Below, piece after piece: positions 1 to 6,931 of a DNA stretch of 10,486 bases; the first letter of the stretch is position 1; every line of letters starts with the position of its first letter. A program made the translations under genes and the position numbers. A model generated the notes under the pieces. It was not told where the DNA came from. It worked only from the letters and a program-made list of their open reading frames with translations, and did not search any database. Origin of the DNA: Pseudomonadota bacterium (GTDB lineage Bacteria > Desulfobacterota > BSN033 > WVXP01 > G020346125). The stretch covers positions 1 to 10,486 of the forward strand of contig JAUWDQ010000080.1 of NCBI GenBank assembly GCA_030608745.1. Reading direction: 5' to 3'.

Positions 1-99
1 AACCTCGAAGGAGGACTCCCCGGGCCACCAATGGCGAGGTCCAAGCGTGCGCAGTAGCCTCTCATACATTTCAACCAGTATTCTCCCCTTTGGCCCCAT
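1..99 (-). CDS. Endonuclease III-related (HhH-GPD) DNA glycosylase, N-terminal fragment
   Basis: Only the first 33 codons lie in the window; the gene runs off the left edge. The translation starts MGPKGRILVEMYERLLRTLG and continues with a Gly-Pro-Arg-His-Trp-Trp-Pro-Gly-Glu stretch followed by Phe-Glu-Val. That pattern, Tyr-Glu-Arg-Leu-Leu then HWWPGE then FEV, is typical of the N-terminus of endonuclease III domain-containing proteins (COG2231 type), which are base-excision repair glycosylases of the helix-hairpin-helix family. The catalytic Lys/Asp region and any Fe-S cluster cysteines are outside the window, so activity cannot be judged. The ATG at 99-97 is preceded by a strong purine-rich ribosome binding site (AGGGGGAGG, 116-108) and a TTGACA promoter (118-147), which fixes the start. 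It points away from the cytochrome genes and is probably unrelated to them. Confidence 0.8.
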   Translation of the reverse strand, partial: MGPKGRILVEMYERLLRTLGPRHWWPGESSFEV

Positions 100-117
100 C
101 GTGCTTACCTCCCCCTA

Positions 118-147
118 AACATAGAATACTGAAGGAGTAGCTGTCAA
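118..147 (-). promoter_or_regulatory. Sigma70-type promoter of the endonuclease III-related gene
   Basis: On the minus strand a perfect TTGACA (147-142) is followed after 18 bases by TATGTT (123-118), four of six matches to the -10 consensus. Transcription would begin near 111, giving a leader of about 12 bases that still contains the GAGG of the ribosome binding site. Position and orientation fit the gene starting at 99. Confidence 0.55.
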
Positions 148-350
148 AAATTTTTCCAAAATCCCTCCATAGAGGTCGGGAGAGAACAAAGACTCGAAAA
201 CTGGAATTTACTGGCTTTCCAGGGGACTCCGTTGTCCCTGAGCGTAATCTGCCGAAGAAGTGGGGTAACCCTTTGTGGGTCTCTTTTCATGATTAACTTA
301 TACTATCCGCATGGAATGATGGAATGTCTCATCAATCCATCGGCCCACTA

Positions 351-374
351 TTCCAACTGGTATTCCAGTTGGGA
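351..374. repeat. Perfect 8-bp (extended 10-bp) inverted repeat
   Basis: CCAACTGG (353-360) and CCAGTTGG (365-372) are exact reverse complements around the loop TATT. A G-T wobble and a T-A pair extend the arm to 351/374. No T-run follows on either strand, so it is not a textbook intrinsic terminator. It could be a protein-binding palindrome or part of a larger repeat; nothing nearby decides this. Confidence 0.55.
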
Positions 375-447
375 TGTTCCGGCTGGAGAAAAGCCCATGG
401 GTGCCTATAGAGTCAATAGTTCTGGTCTCGTAAAAAGTCATAAATCA

Positions 448-574
448 GACGGCACAGTAAAAAGCTCCAGATGCAAGGCGCGAGAACCTTTAGGAATGAG
501 GCGTACTTACCGGTACGCCGCAGTGACTTAAAGATGAAGCGCAACGCCGCAGATGAACTTTTTACGAAGCCGTC
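448..574. repeat. Palindromic intergenic repeat element, about 127 bp
   Basis: The ends are inverted repeats in two blocks with matching 3-base interruptions: GACGGC (448-453) pairs with GCCGTC (569-574), and GTAAAAAG (457-464) pairs with CTTTTTAC (558-565). A central hairpin has arms GGCGTAC (500-506) and GTACGCC (513-519) with a six-base loop. A second GTAAAAAG occurs just outside at 430-437, as if a neighbouring copy had been partly lost. CAGATG is repeated directly at 468-473 and 550-555. Ends of the type GTAAAAAG/CTTTTTAC with GCCGTC are, from memory, common in dispersed intergenic repeats of Deltaproteobacteria. No transposase is present, so it is either non-autonomous or a REP-like structured element. 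Confidence 0.65.
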
Positions 575-580
575 ACTCTT

Positions 581-652
581 AGTGAAGCGAAACGGCCGCA
601 AATCCGATGTTTGAGCCCGGAGGGCGAGTTTTGGATTTGCAGTGAAGCGAAC
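581..652. repeat. Second palindromic repeat unit bracketed by AGTGAAGCGAA
   Basis: GCAAATCC (598-605) and GGATTTGC (634-641) form an inverted repeat around a GC-rich loop containing GCCCGGAGGGC. The unit is flanked by direct copies of AGTGAAGCGAA at 581-591 and 642-652. A related TGAAGCG also occurs at 535-541 inside the preceding element, so the two repeats share sequence and seem to belong to one composite tract. It ends about 60 bases before the probable -10 box of the selenocytochrome gene. Confidence 0.55.
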
Positions 653-711
653 TTTAGAATGGTCGAAAAATGTTTTTGAGCAGAGAAGAGCAACTTTTTC
701 AGAGCTCTCTT

Positions 712-717
712 TATACT
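712..717 (+). promoter_or_regulatory. Possible -10 box for the selenocytochrome gene
   Basis: TATACT matches the -10 consensus in five of six positions and lies 31 bases before the ATG at 749. No good TTGACA-like -35 sits at 16-18 bases, so either an activator is needed or this is a chance match. An AGAGCTCT palindrome (701-708) directly precedes it. Confidence 0.3.
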
Positions 718-748
718 GCTCAGCGGAACTCGTGTGGAGATTGAGGGT

Positions 749-2356
749 ATGAAGTTGAAATTCATCCTGCGGTCATTGATTATCTCATTTTTCCTTTTCA
801 CCGTTCATCCCCTTGCCCCAAAAGGGGCTCAGCAGGGACATGATCTCACCATCATTTACACCAACGATGTCCTCGGTGAAATTGAGCCCTGTGGGTGATT
901 CAAGAGCCCCCTTGGCGGTGTCGCCAAGAAGGCAGCGATAATCAAGGGGATGAAGGAAGAGGGGAGGAATTTCCTGGTGGTTGACGCGGGAAATGTTCTC
1001 TTTCGAAAGCGATTTACTTCTCAAACGCGGAGGAAAGAGGCCCTAATGAAGATCGACGTCCTCCTCAGGGCGTATGAAGAGATGGGCTATGCGGCCGTTA
1101 ACATAGGGGAGAAGGATTTGATTTTGGGCCTTGGATTCTTGGATGAGGTTGCAAAGAGGGCGAAGTTCCCCTTCATTTCAGCAAACCTGATCGACAGAAA
1201 GAATCGAAAGACCATTTTTAGGCCCTTTATAACGGAGGATATCGCGGGAATAAAGGTTGGCGTAATCGGGGTGATGAGTCGTTGGGTCAACGAGGTTCTT
1301 AAGGAAAAAGAGCCGTATTTAGAGGTCCTGGATCCCGTCGTTGCGGTTAAACCCTACGTAGAGGAGTTACGGAAGTCGTGTGATCTCATCATCGTGCTAT
1401 CGCAACTGGGGGAGCGGGGCGATCGGGAATTAGCGCTGAAGGTCCCGGGCATCGATATTATCGTCGGGGGGAGCCGAGGTGAAAGGATTAGGTATTCGAA
1501 GATCAGAGAGACCCTCATGTACCGCCTAGACCCTCGTGGGGGATATTTGGGAAAACTAGATTTATTTCTGGTCCGAAAAGGCAAGCCCTTACACCTGACC
1601 GATTACAAACAGAGGGACCGTATTGTTAAAAAAGTGGAGACCATCCAGAAGCGATGGATGAAAATAGAAAGGGAAATAGAACTGGACACGGGAAAATCTC
1701 CCTCCAAGAGGGACGTGAGGATGAAGGGACTGGCAATCCTGGAAAGAAGGGTGAGGGAACTCAAAAAACGGGTAGCGGAATTCGACCAAAGGAACCTCTA
1801 TAAAAATGAGGTGATCCCCATCAAGTTGGCCATTCGAGATGATCCGGTTATCGGTGAAATGATTGAGGGCTATGAAATTGAGTTGGCAAAGTTATATGGA
1901 ATTGAGCGAGCCGTTGAACGAGGCCCGGAAAAACCCCTTTCCGATGCTCAGATTTTGGCCAGCATCCCGCAGGGCGGTGCTTATCGGGGGGCGATATCAT
2001 GCAAGAAGTGCCATAGAAGAAATTTCAACGCCTGGTCGGCCACCGAGCATGCCAAGGCAACCCGGACGATATCCGAGGCCTTTAAACAGAGGCCCCCATC
2101 GGAGGATTGCCTCATCTGTCATACAACCGGTTATGGGGATATCAAGGAATATAGATTTGTGGAGGAGGTTCCTCTTTATCTCCGAGGGGTACAGTGCGAG
2201 ACTTGTCACGGCCCAGGAAAGGGACATCCAGGGTTTGGCACCAAGTTCAGGAGGGTTACCTTAGGGGTCTGCCGTAATTGTCACACCAAAGATCAATCCC
2301 CCGCCTTTCATTACAAGAGCTATCTGCTGCGCATCGGCTGCACCATTCGGAAGTGA
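749..2356 (+). CDS. extKL: Multiheme c-type cytochrome selenoprotein, UshA-like N-domain plus four CXXCH (ExtKL-like)
   Basis: Read through the in-frame TGA at 896-898 as selenocysteine, this is a 535-residue exported protein. Residues 1-25 form a signal peptide (Lys/Arg start, hydrophobic core LIISFFLFTV). Residues 33-275 resemble a 5'-nucleotidase/UshA-type metallophosphoesterase domain: TIIYTND, then Glu-Pro-Cys48-Gly-Sec50, PLGG, and DAGN. The usual metal ligands look degraded (NDVL for NDVH, GEKD for GNHD), so nucleotidase activity is doubtful. A charged, probably coiled-coil stretch covers about 287-350. Four haem c motifs follow: CKKCH (418), CLICH (454), CETCH (483), CRNCH (508). The start is ATG 749 with GGAG nine bases upstream; starting at Met68 (950) would remove the export signal, incompatible with haem attachment. 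Relatives carry Cys-Gly-Cys at this site. The name ExtKL comes from recollection of a Geobacter outer-membrane electron-conduit component and is the least certain part. The stop is TGA, 10 bases from the convergent cbcL-like gene. Confidence 0.82.
896..928 (+). promoter_or_regulatory. UGA selenocysteine codon with bacterial SECIS-like hairpin
   Basis: TGA 896-898 is followed after 12 bases by the stem CTTGGCG (911-917), tetraloop GTGT (918-921), and CGCCAAG (922-928), seven uninterrupted pairs. The apical loop begins 19 bases after the TGA and its first base is G. Both fit the known features of bacterial SECIS elements, which lie inside the coding region just after the UGA and recruit the elongation factor SelB. 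GCC (906-908) can pair with GGC (931-933) to lengthen the lower stem across an internal loop. The hairpin also encodes the conserved PLGG segment, so its sequence is constrained twice. Confidence 0.72.
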
Positions 2357-2366
2357 TCCTCAAGGT

Positions 2367-4289
2367 TCAGCGCAGAAATGCCCATATGATTAGCAGCAGG
2401 GCGATCAACCCCACAAATATCGCTCCAAAACCGAAGAGTTGTCCCCAGAGGTAGGTGAGAATGCCCGGGTGTTTCGCCTTAAAGGTATCGAGCTTTCCCT
2501 CAGCGATCAGCCTATCGTAGTGGCCCGGCCGGTCGTCGATAAATTCCACCTTTGGAAACCTTCCGGTGAAGATGCCCACGTCCATGGGAAATTTCTCGGG
2601 CCTGAAATGGACGTTGAAAAAGTGGGTGGTAAAGATATACCCGGCAGCGAGGAGGGCTTCGTCCGAATGAACGATATAGGCGATATTAAAGACCCATCCG
2701 GGGAGAAAGATCGAAAAGAAGTCGGGGAACCACAACATCAGGCCCGTAAGCCCTATCGCCAACATTCCCCAGAAGACCGCCAGGAAATCCATCTTCTCCC
2801 AGTAGGTCCACCGGTCGAACCGGGGTTTGGGGCCCTTTCCGAAAAACCACTTGAATATTCCCTTAATATCCTTTACATCCTGCCACCTCGGTGCCAGAGA
2901 ATCTGGGCCGAAGAGCCTCTGTAAGGGATTTCCCTTGACGTCCTTTCGATAAAAGGCGAAATAGACGATATTCACCAGAATTGCTCCGAAATAGCCGAAA
3001 GTGATGACTGCGCAGATCCGGTGGATTAAACCCGCCATATGGGCTCCGCCAAACAGCTTCATCAGCTCCTTGGCCCACAGGGAATGAACGAATTTCAGGG
3101 GAAGGCCCGTCAAGACCAAGAGGATGAAGGTTACCATCATGATGAAGTGGATGGTGATGTCGAAGTTATCGAACCTCTGATAGATCTCCCCGGATTTTTC
3201 CACGTATGAGGGCAGGTATTCCCCCGCTGCCCACATCTTCCTCTTCTCCCGATAGGCCCGCTGCCACCACATGATGGAGTGAAACCACCAGAAGGCAAAA
3301 ACGGAGAGAAGGAGTGCCGTCATGAAGACGAAGGTGTAATAGAGGAGGGGGTAGTTCTCCCTGTCGTAATGGTCGGCGTGGGCATACCACTGCACGAAGT
3401 TGGCGTTAGCCTTGGTATGACATTTCCCGCACGTCTCAACAAGCCTATTCTTGGAAATGGTGGAACTGGGATTATCGGTCTTAAGAACGCTGTGGTATCC
3501 ATGGCAATCGGCACACCCCGCTACGAAGGTGGGATACCCCAAGTATTCTACCTTGCCGTGGTAGCTCTCCTCGTACGTCTCGTTGGCGATGAGCATGATC
3601 TTATTTCGCCTCATCATCTCCTCATCGGCATGGCATTTCTGGCAAACCGTCGTATGGAAGGTGCGGCGGAATTCAATGGTATCGGGTTCTTCCCCCAACA
3701 GGATGGGGATCTTATGAAGCCCGTGACAATCCGAGCAGTCCGCCGAATCCCTGTTACCAGCATATACTGCTTCCCCGTGGATGCTTTCCGAATACCCGTC
3801 GTCCTCGTGACACATCGTGCACTTCTCGATTACCCGGACTTTGTTCCCGCCCCACGGGGTAACCTCGTGAATGTCCACATGGCAGTCCTGACACATCACG
3901 TCGTTGATGAAATGGGCGCTGGCGTAGTGTTCGGCACCTGCAACCTTGTGACATCGATGACAAGTAACCGGCTCGGCTTGAATTTTCCCGCCCTTTGCCG
4001 TGTGTTCCTCAATATCGGTAATATCCCAGTGGCAGCTATTGCAGGAATTGGCGCCATGGACCGATTTGGCGAACTTGGGCACATCGACATTCTCATGGCA
4101 CTCCAGGCACGTTGAATTGTCGATACACTCCAGACAGTACTCCCTCCCCCGGATCTCAAACTTCTTCTTGGCCAGCTCTAGTTCCTCATGGAATTTCAAT
4201 TCCTGGGCGGAACAGACCACGACGAGGGACAAAAGGGATACGAGGAAGAGGAGGGATGACAAAAAGGGAATCTTCAGTCTTGATTCCAT
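2367..4289 (-). CDS. cbcL: CbcL-like inner-membrane cytochrome: nine c-type haem motifs plus HydC/FdnI-type cytochrome b
   Basis: A 640-residue protein predicted to oxidise menaquinol and pass electrons to periplasmic cytochromes. Residues 1-28 are a signal peptide ending CSA. Nine CXXCH motifs follow, starting at residues 61, 83, 110, 133, 157, 185, 216, 259 and 287. About six membrane segments come next (near 315-337, 378-397, 420-447, 501-521, 537-557, 618-638), with His381, His417, His423, His541 and His556 as candidate b-haem ligands. Nine c-haems fused to a formate dehydrogenase gamma/HydC-type di-haem b domain is the architecture described for Geobacter CbcL, used with low-potential extracellular acceptors. 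A tenth, broken motif CLECI (52-56) lacks the His. I chose the ATG at 4289 because AGGG lies eight bases upstream; an in-frame GTG at 4322 has no such site. The promoter at 4339-4367 suggests separate transcription from the DUF1684 gene upstream. The physiological acceptor is unknown. Confidence 0.85.
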   Translation of the reverse strand: MESRLKIPFLSSLLFLVSLLSLVVVCSAQELKFHEELELAKKKFEIRGREYCLECIDNSTCLECHENVDVPKFAKSVHGANSCNSCHWDITDIEEHTAKGGKIQAEPVTCHRCHKVAGAEHYASAHFINDVMCQDCHVDIHEVTPWGGNKVRVIEKCTMCHEDDGYSESIHGEAVYAGNRDSADCSDCHGLHKIPILLGEEPDTIEFRRTFHTTVCQKCHADEEMMRRNKIMLIANETYEESYHGKVEYLGYPTFVAGCADCHGYHSVLKTDNPSSTISKNRLVETCGKCHTKANANFVQWYAHADHYDRENYPLLYYTFVFMTALLLSVFAFWWFHSIMWWQRAYREKRKMWAAGEYLPSYVEKSGEIYQRFDNFDITIHFIMMVTFILLVLTGLPLKFVHSLWAKELMKLFGGAHMAGLIHRICAVITFGYFGAILVNIVYFAFYRKDVKGNPLQRLFGPDSLAPRWQDVKDIKGIFKWFFGKGPKPRFDRWTYWEKMDFLAVFWGMLAIGLTGLMLWFPDFFSIFLPGWVFNIAYIVHSDEALLAAGYIFTTHFFNVHFRPEKFPMDVGIFTGRFPKVEFIDDRPGHYDRLIAEGKLDTFKAKHPGILTYLWGQLFGFGAIFVGLIALLLIIWAFLR

Positions 4290-4338
4290 CGGTGATACCC
4301 TGTAATTTGAAAAAAAATTCACAAACTAAACTCAGAGA

Positions 4339-4367
4339 CATTTAGCAAATATCATCCCCTTTGTCAA
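4339..4367 (-). promoter_or_regulatory. Sigma70-type promoter of the cbcL-like gene
   Basis: On the minus strand TTGACA (4367-4362), 17 bases, then TAAATG (4344-4339), preceded by TGC as in an extended -10. Transcription would start near 4332, about 43 bases before the ATG at 4289. The -35 is perfect and the -10 mediocre, which suits an activated promoter. Confidence 0.5.
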
Positions 4368-4369
4368 GG

Positions 4370-4390
4370 GGAAATCCCGCCGGAATTTCC
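4370..4390. repeat. Inverted repeat abutting the cbcL-like promoter
   Basis: GGAAAT (4370-4375) pairs with ATTTCC (4385-4390), and CC (4376-4377) with GG (4382-4383), leaving a CGCC loop and one bulged A. It lies two bases from the -35 box of the cbcL-like promoter and 44 bases past the stop of the DUF1684 gene. With no T-run after it in the minus direction it is a poor terminator; an operator or activator site is possible. Confidence 0.35.
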
Positions 4391-4433
4391 TTGCTTTCTG
4401 GAGGATTCCGTTATTCCTGTAGTAGATTCGCCC

Positions 4434-5072
4434 TTACTTTTTGAAGGCCTTCTCCCCGGCTTTGATCTCCACGTCGAAATTGTTCTCCTCCGGGGGGATG
4501 ATGCAGATGTACTTCTCATTATAAACGCAGGAGGGGTTGTAGGCCATATTGAAGTCGATGACCGTTTTATACCCCGGCATGATGATCTCGGCATCGAGGT
4601 AGCGACCTCCCCTAAAAGTTCCATCTCCATTGGTCTTATCCCTAAAGGGGATAAAGAGGTGGTCGCTGCCAGGGGATTTGTAAAGCTGCATTACATATTC
4701 TTTGCCGTTGAGTTGAAATCGAACCCATCCATATTGGATGTATCTCTTCTTTACCCCCTTATTGGTCAGGAATTGTGCGTAGTATTTGGGGTTCATGATG
4801 TGGTACTTGTATCGTTCGATCTTTTCCTCGAAATGATACCTCAGGTCGATGGGATAATACGCTAACCCTTTAAAGTTGCGCCGTTGTGAATCATCCAAAG
4901 GTGAGCGGGGATGTTCCTTGAAAAATCGGTCCCTCCTCTCCCTGAATTCCCTGATGAACTGGATGTCCTGCTGACTGGATTTCTCCTGAGGATAAACCAA
5001 TCCTCCCGAAAGGGAGGCTATCACAAGGAGAAGAACAACGGTGAAAAGCTTTGGGCCTAATTTTACAGACAT
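4434..5072 (-). CDS. DUF1684 family exported protein
   Basis: A 212-residue protein of unknown function, recognised as DUF1684 from its conserved blocks: Phe-Arg-Glu-Arg-Arg-Asp-Arg-Phe-Phe near 43, SPL near 57, KGLAYYPIDLRY near 68-79, and the C-terminal signature AYNPSCVYNEKYIC (177-190) with PPEE, then Asp-Val-Glu-Ile-Lys-Ala-Gly-Glu. Residues 8-28 are a hydrophobic signal peptide or anchor, so it acts outside the cytoplasm. There is no lipobox; Cys182 and Cys190 could form a disulfide. The ATG at 5072 has AGGAG seven bases upstream. A TATAAT (5095-5090) lies just before it but lacks a clear -35; the 64-base gap to dsbD also allows co-transcription. Lying between dsbD and the cbcL-like gene on one strand suggests an envelope role, but this is association only. 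Confidence 0.85.
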   Translation of the reverse strand: MSVKLGPKLFTVVLLLVIASLSGGLVYPQEKSSQQDIQFIREFRERRDRFFKEHPRSPLDDSQRRNFKGLAYYPIDLRYHFEEKIERYKYHIMNPKYYAQFLTNKGVKKRYIQYGWVRFQLNGKEYVMQLYKSPGSDHLFIPFRDKTNGDGTFRGGRYLDAEIIMPGYKTVIDFNMAYNPSCVYNEKYICIIPPEENNFDVEIKAGEKAFKK

Positions 5073-5136
5073 ACCTCATCTCCTTCCTTATTATATTCCA
5101 GGAATCTGGATCCCGAAGCCCTCGGTACAAGAGATC

Positions 5137-6930
5137 TTAATGAGCCTTGAGGGCTATCTCCATTTTTTTTAAGAATTCCTCGGGCTTAATCACCTCATAA
5201 AAACGGAGCTTTTCAATCTCCTTGCCCCTTTGATCAAGAAAGATGACCGTTGGGACCCCCTTTATGCGGTACCTCTCCATGAAAGATCGCCCCTTGGGTA
5301 AGGTCGAGTGGGTGAGATCAACCCGTAATGTTAAGAACTGTTTTCCCTTGGCGATTACCGGTGCGGATGCAAAAGTCCGTTGTTCCATTATTCGACAGGG
5401 AACACACCAGTCGGCCGTGAAATCGATGATGACGGGTTTTGCCTGCCTTTTTGCCTCTTGGATCAACTCCTCATGATAATCGAGCCATTGCATGCCTTCC
5501 CGATGAAAGAAGAGGTGACCAGGTGCCAGAACGAGATAGGAGGACAGGAGAAGGCCGAAAATGCCAGTACCCCATTTAATACCTCGGAAGCCTCTTAAGC
5601 CCTTACCCGATCCCTCGACCCATCCCAAATATATCGAGCCTACGGCTGCAATGGAAGCCTGTAGGAGCCAATAGACCTCATTGGAGATGAGGTACCGCAA
5701 GAAATAGACTGCCATTCCCAGCATAACGAATCCAAAAATCCTCTTCACCCAGACCATCCATTCACCGGAACGCGGAAGTCTGTTGAGACTTCCCGAGAGA
5801 ATTCCCAGAAAGACGAACGGGGTTCCCATGCCCAGGGCCAAGACAAAGAAGGTCCAAAACCCGAGGACCGGATCCCCCTTCTGCCCAACGTAGGACAGTA
5901 ACCCGATGATAAAGGGGCCGATACAAGGGGCAGCCAGAATCCCTACGGTTAGGCCCATGAGAAGGGCCCCGAAGATTCCCTGCGATGATTGCCCGGCAAC
6001 CCGTGTGAAAAAGGCTGGAATCCTGATTTCGTAGACCCCAAACATGGAAAGGGATAAACCCACGAGGACGAAAGCGATCAATAGGAGGACGAGCGGATTT
6101 TGCAGGGCTGACCCGAATAGGCTTCCCGTCAAGGCTGTGACCGTTCCGAGTATGGAGTAGGTGATTGCCATACCCAAAACGTAAAAAAGGGAGAGGACAA
6201 AAACCCACCGCGAGCTACCTGCCCCTTGGGCAACGAAGAAACCGACGGTAATGGGGATGAGGGGATAAATACAGGGCGTTAGGTTGAGCCCTAATCCCCC
6301 CAAGAAGATGATAAAGAGGGAAAAAATGACTCCCCTTTGAACTAGGGTAGGAGAGGGAATATCCTGCCTTTTGGGAGAGATCGTTTCTTCGGGAGGCTGA
6401 AAAATCGCGGCGTGGGTGGAACGGACTTCTGTTGGATCCTTGGTGATGGGGATCAAAGCCGAAAAGGCTACTTCCGTTGGAAGAAGACAGCTTCGATCGT
6501 CGCAGGCCTGGTATTTTATTTTGCCCGAAATCCGGGATTCCCCAGGGGTTGCTTTAGTGAAGACAGTCAGGTCCATAAAGATAAGCACTTTGCCCTCATA
6601 TACTGCCAGCTCTCCCCGGATAAATGCGAAGGTTTTGCGTTTGGGCTTCGGGTAGTGGATCTCTTGCAATGTGAAGTGAGGATTCCTCTCCAGAACGACC
6701 TCTGTTGGGATGAGGGATGTATCAAGGGGTTTGTGGGCGTTAATGTGCCAACCCTTTTCAATATCCAGTTGGAGGGCAACCCGTATCTCTTCACCCAAGA
6801 GGGCGCTACTTTTCGACAAAAAAACGTTGGTGGAGAGGACCTTTGGCTGAGTATGGGAAGCGCTGGCCATAAAAACGGCTAACAGGATTTGGATAATGAT
6901 AGCCCAGTAAGACATCGTTATTTTCTTCAT
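5137..6930 (-). CDS. dsbD: Thiol:disulfide interchange protein DsbD, full length
   Basis: A 597-residue inner-membrane reductase that carries electrons from cytoplasmic thioredoxin to periplasmic thiol proteins, including the cytochrome c maturation pathway. All three modules are present. The N-terminal immunoglobulin-like domain (about 30-165) carries the pair Cys143/Cys148 in QACDDRSC. The membrane core (about 200-470) carries TPCIYP (Cys220) and APCIGP (Cys335), the two redox cysteines of the DsbD/CcdA fold. The C-terminal thioredoxin-like domain (about 480-597) has WCVPC (Cys509, Cys512) and the cis-proline in GVPT (Pro560). A signal peptide occupies residues 1-25. E. coli DsbD is slightly shorter. 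The ATG at 6930 has no recognisable ribosome binding site; Met6 (6915) is no better. An AAAGGAG lies too far upstream (6975-6969) to serve it. A TATACT (6987-6982) may be the -10. Presence beside two multihaem cytochromes fits a need to keep CXXCH thiols reduced for haem ligation. Confidence 0.93.
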   Translation of the reverse strand: MKKITMSYWAIIIQILLAVFMASASHTQPKVLSTNVFLSKSSALLGEEIRVALQLDIEKGWHINAHKPLDTSLIPTEVVLERNPHFTLQEIHYPKPKRKTFAFIRGELAVYEGKVLIFMDLTVFTKATPGESRISGKIKYQACDDRSCLLPTEVAFSALIPITKDPTEVRSTHAAIFQPPEETISPKRQDIPSPTLVQRGVIFSLFIIFLGGLGLNLTPCIYPLIPITVGFFVAQGAGSSRWVFVLSLFYVLGMAITYSILGTVTALTGSLFGSALQNPLVLLLIAFVLVGLSLSMFGVYEIRIPAFFTRVAGQSSQGIFGALLMGLTVGILAAPCIGPFIIGLLSYVGQKGDPVLGFWTFFVLALGMGTPFVFLGILSGSLNRLPRSGEWMVWVKRIFGFVMLGMAVYFLRYLISNEVYWLLQASIAAVGSIYLGWVEGSGKGLRGFRGIKWGTGIFGLLLSSYLVLAPGHLFFHREGMQWLDYHEELIQEAKRQAKPVIIDFTADWCVPCRIMEQRTFASAPVIAKGKQFLTLRVDLTHSTLPKGRSFMERYRIKGVPTVIFLDQRGKEIEKLRFYEVIKPEEFLKKMEIALKAH

Positions 6931-6931
6931 A

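Larger units (their letters stand above)
100..748. other. Long gene-free region with repeats
   Basis: No credible protein-coding gene is present in these 649 bases. The left part (148-350) shows no structure I can assign. A 10-bp inverted repeat lies at 351-374, and two adjoining palindromic repeat units fill about 430-652. The last 100 bases hold the probable transcription and translation signals of the selenocytochrome gene. The open frames crossing this region read through the repeats, have no family resemblance and are best treated as chance. Confidence 0.6.

Noticed and set aside
232..531. Small plus-strand open frame of 99 codons
   Set aside because: It runs into the palindromic repeats and resembles no family; composition looks non-coding.
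896..898. The TGA as a nonsense mutation making a pseudogene
   Set aside because: The TGA replaces a family Cys position, a SECIS-like hairpin follows, and the remaining 485 codons are intact with all haem motifs.
896..898. TGA reassigned genome-wide to an amino acid
   Set aside because: TGA is also the natural stop of the cbcL-like gene, mltD and this gene itself, at places where the families normally end.
950..2356. Gene starting at the ATG at 950
   Set aside because: It would lose the signal peptide and the start of the nucleotidase-like domain; a c-type cytochrome needs export.
3279..4115. Plus-strand open frame of 278 codons
   Set aside because: It lies wholly antisense to the haem-motif region of the cbcL-like gene, whose nine CXXCH motifs prove the minus strand is coding.
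4290..4322. GTG start for the cbcL-like gene at 4322
   Set aside because: No ribosome binding site precedes it; the ATG at 4289 has AGGG eight bases upstream and gives a normal signal peptide.
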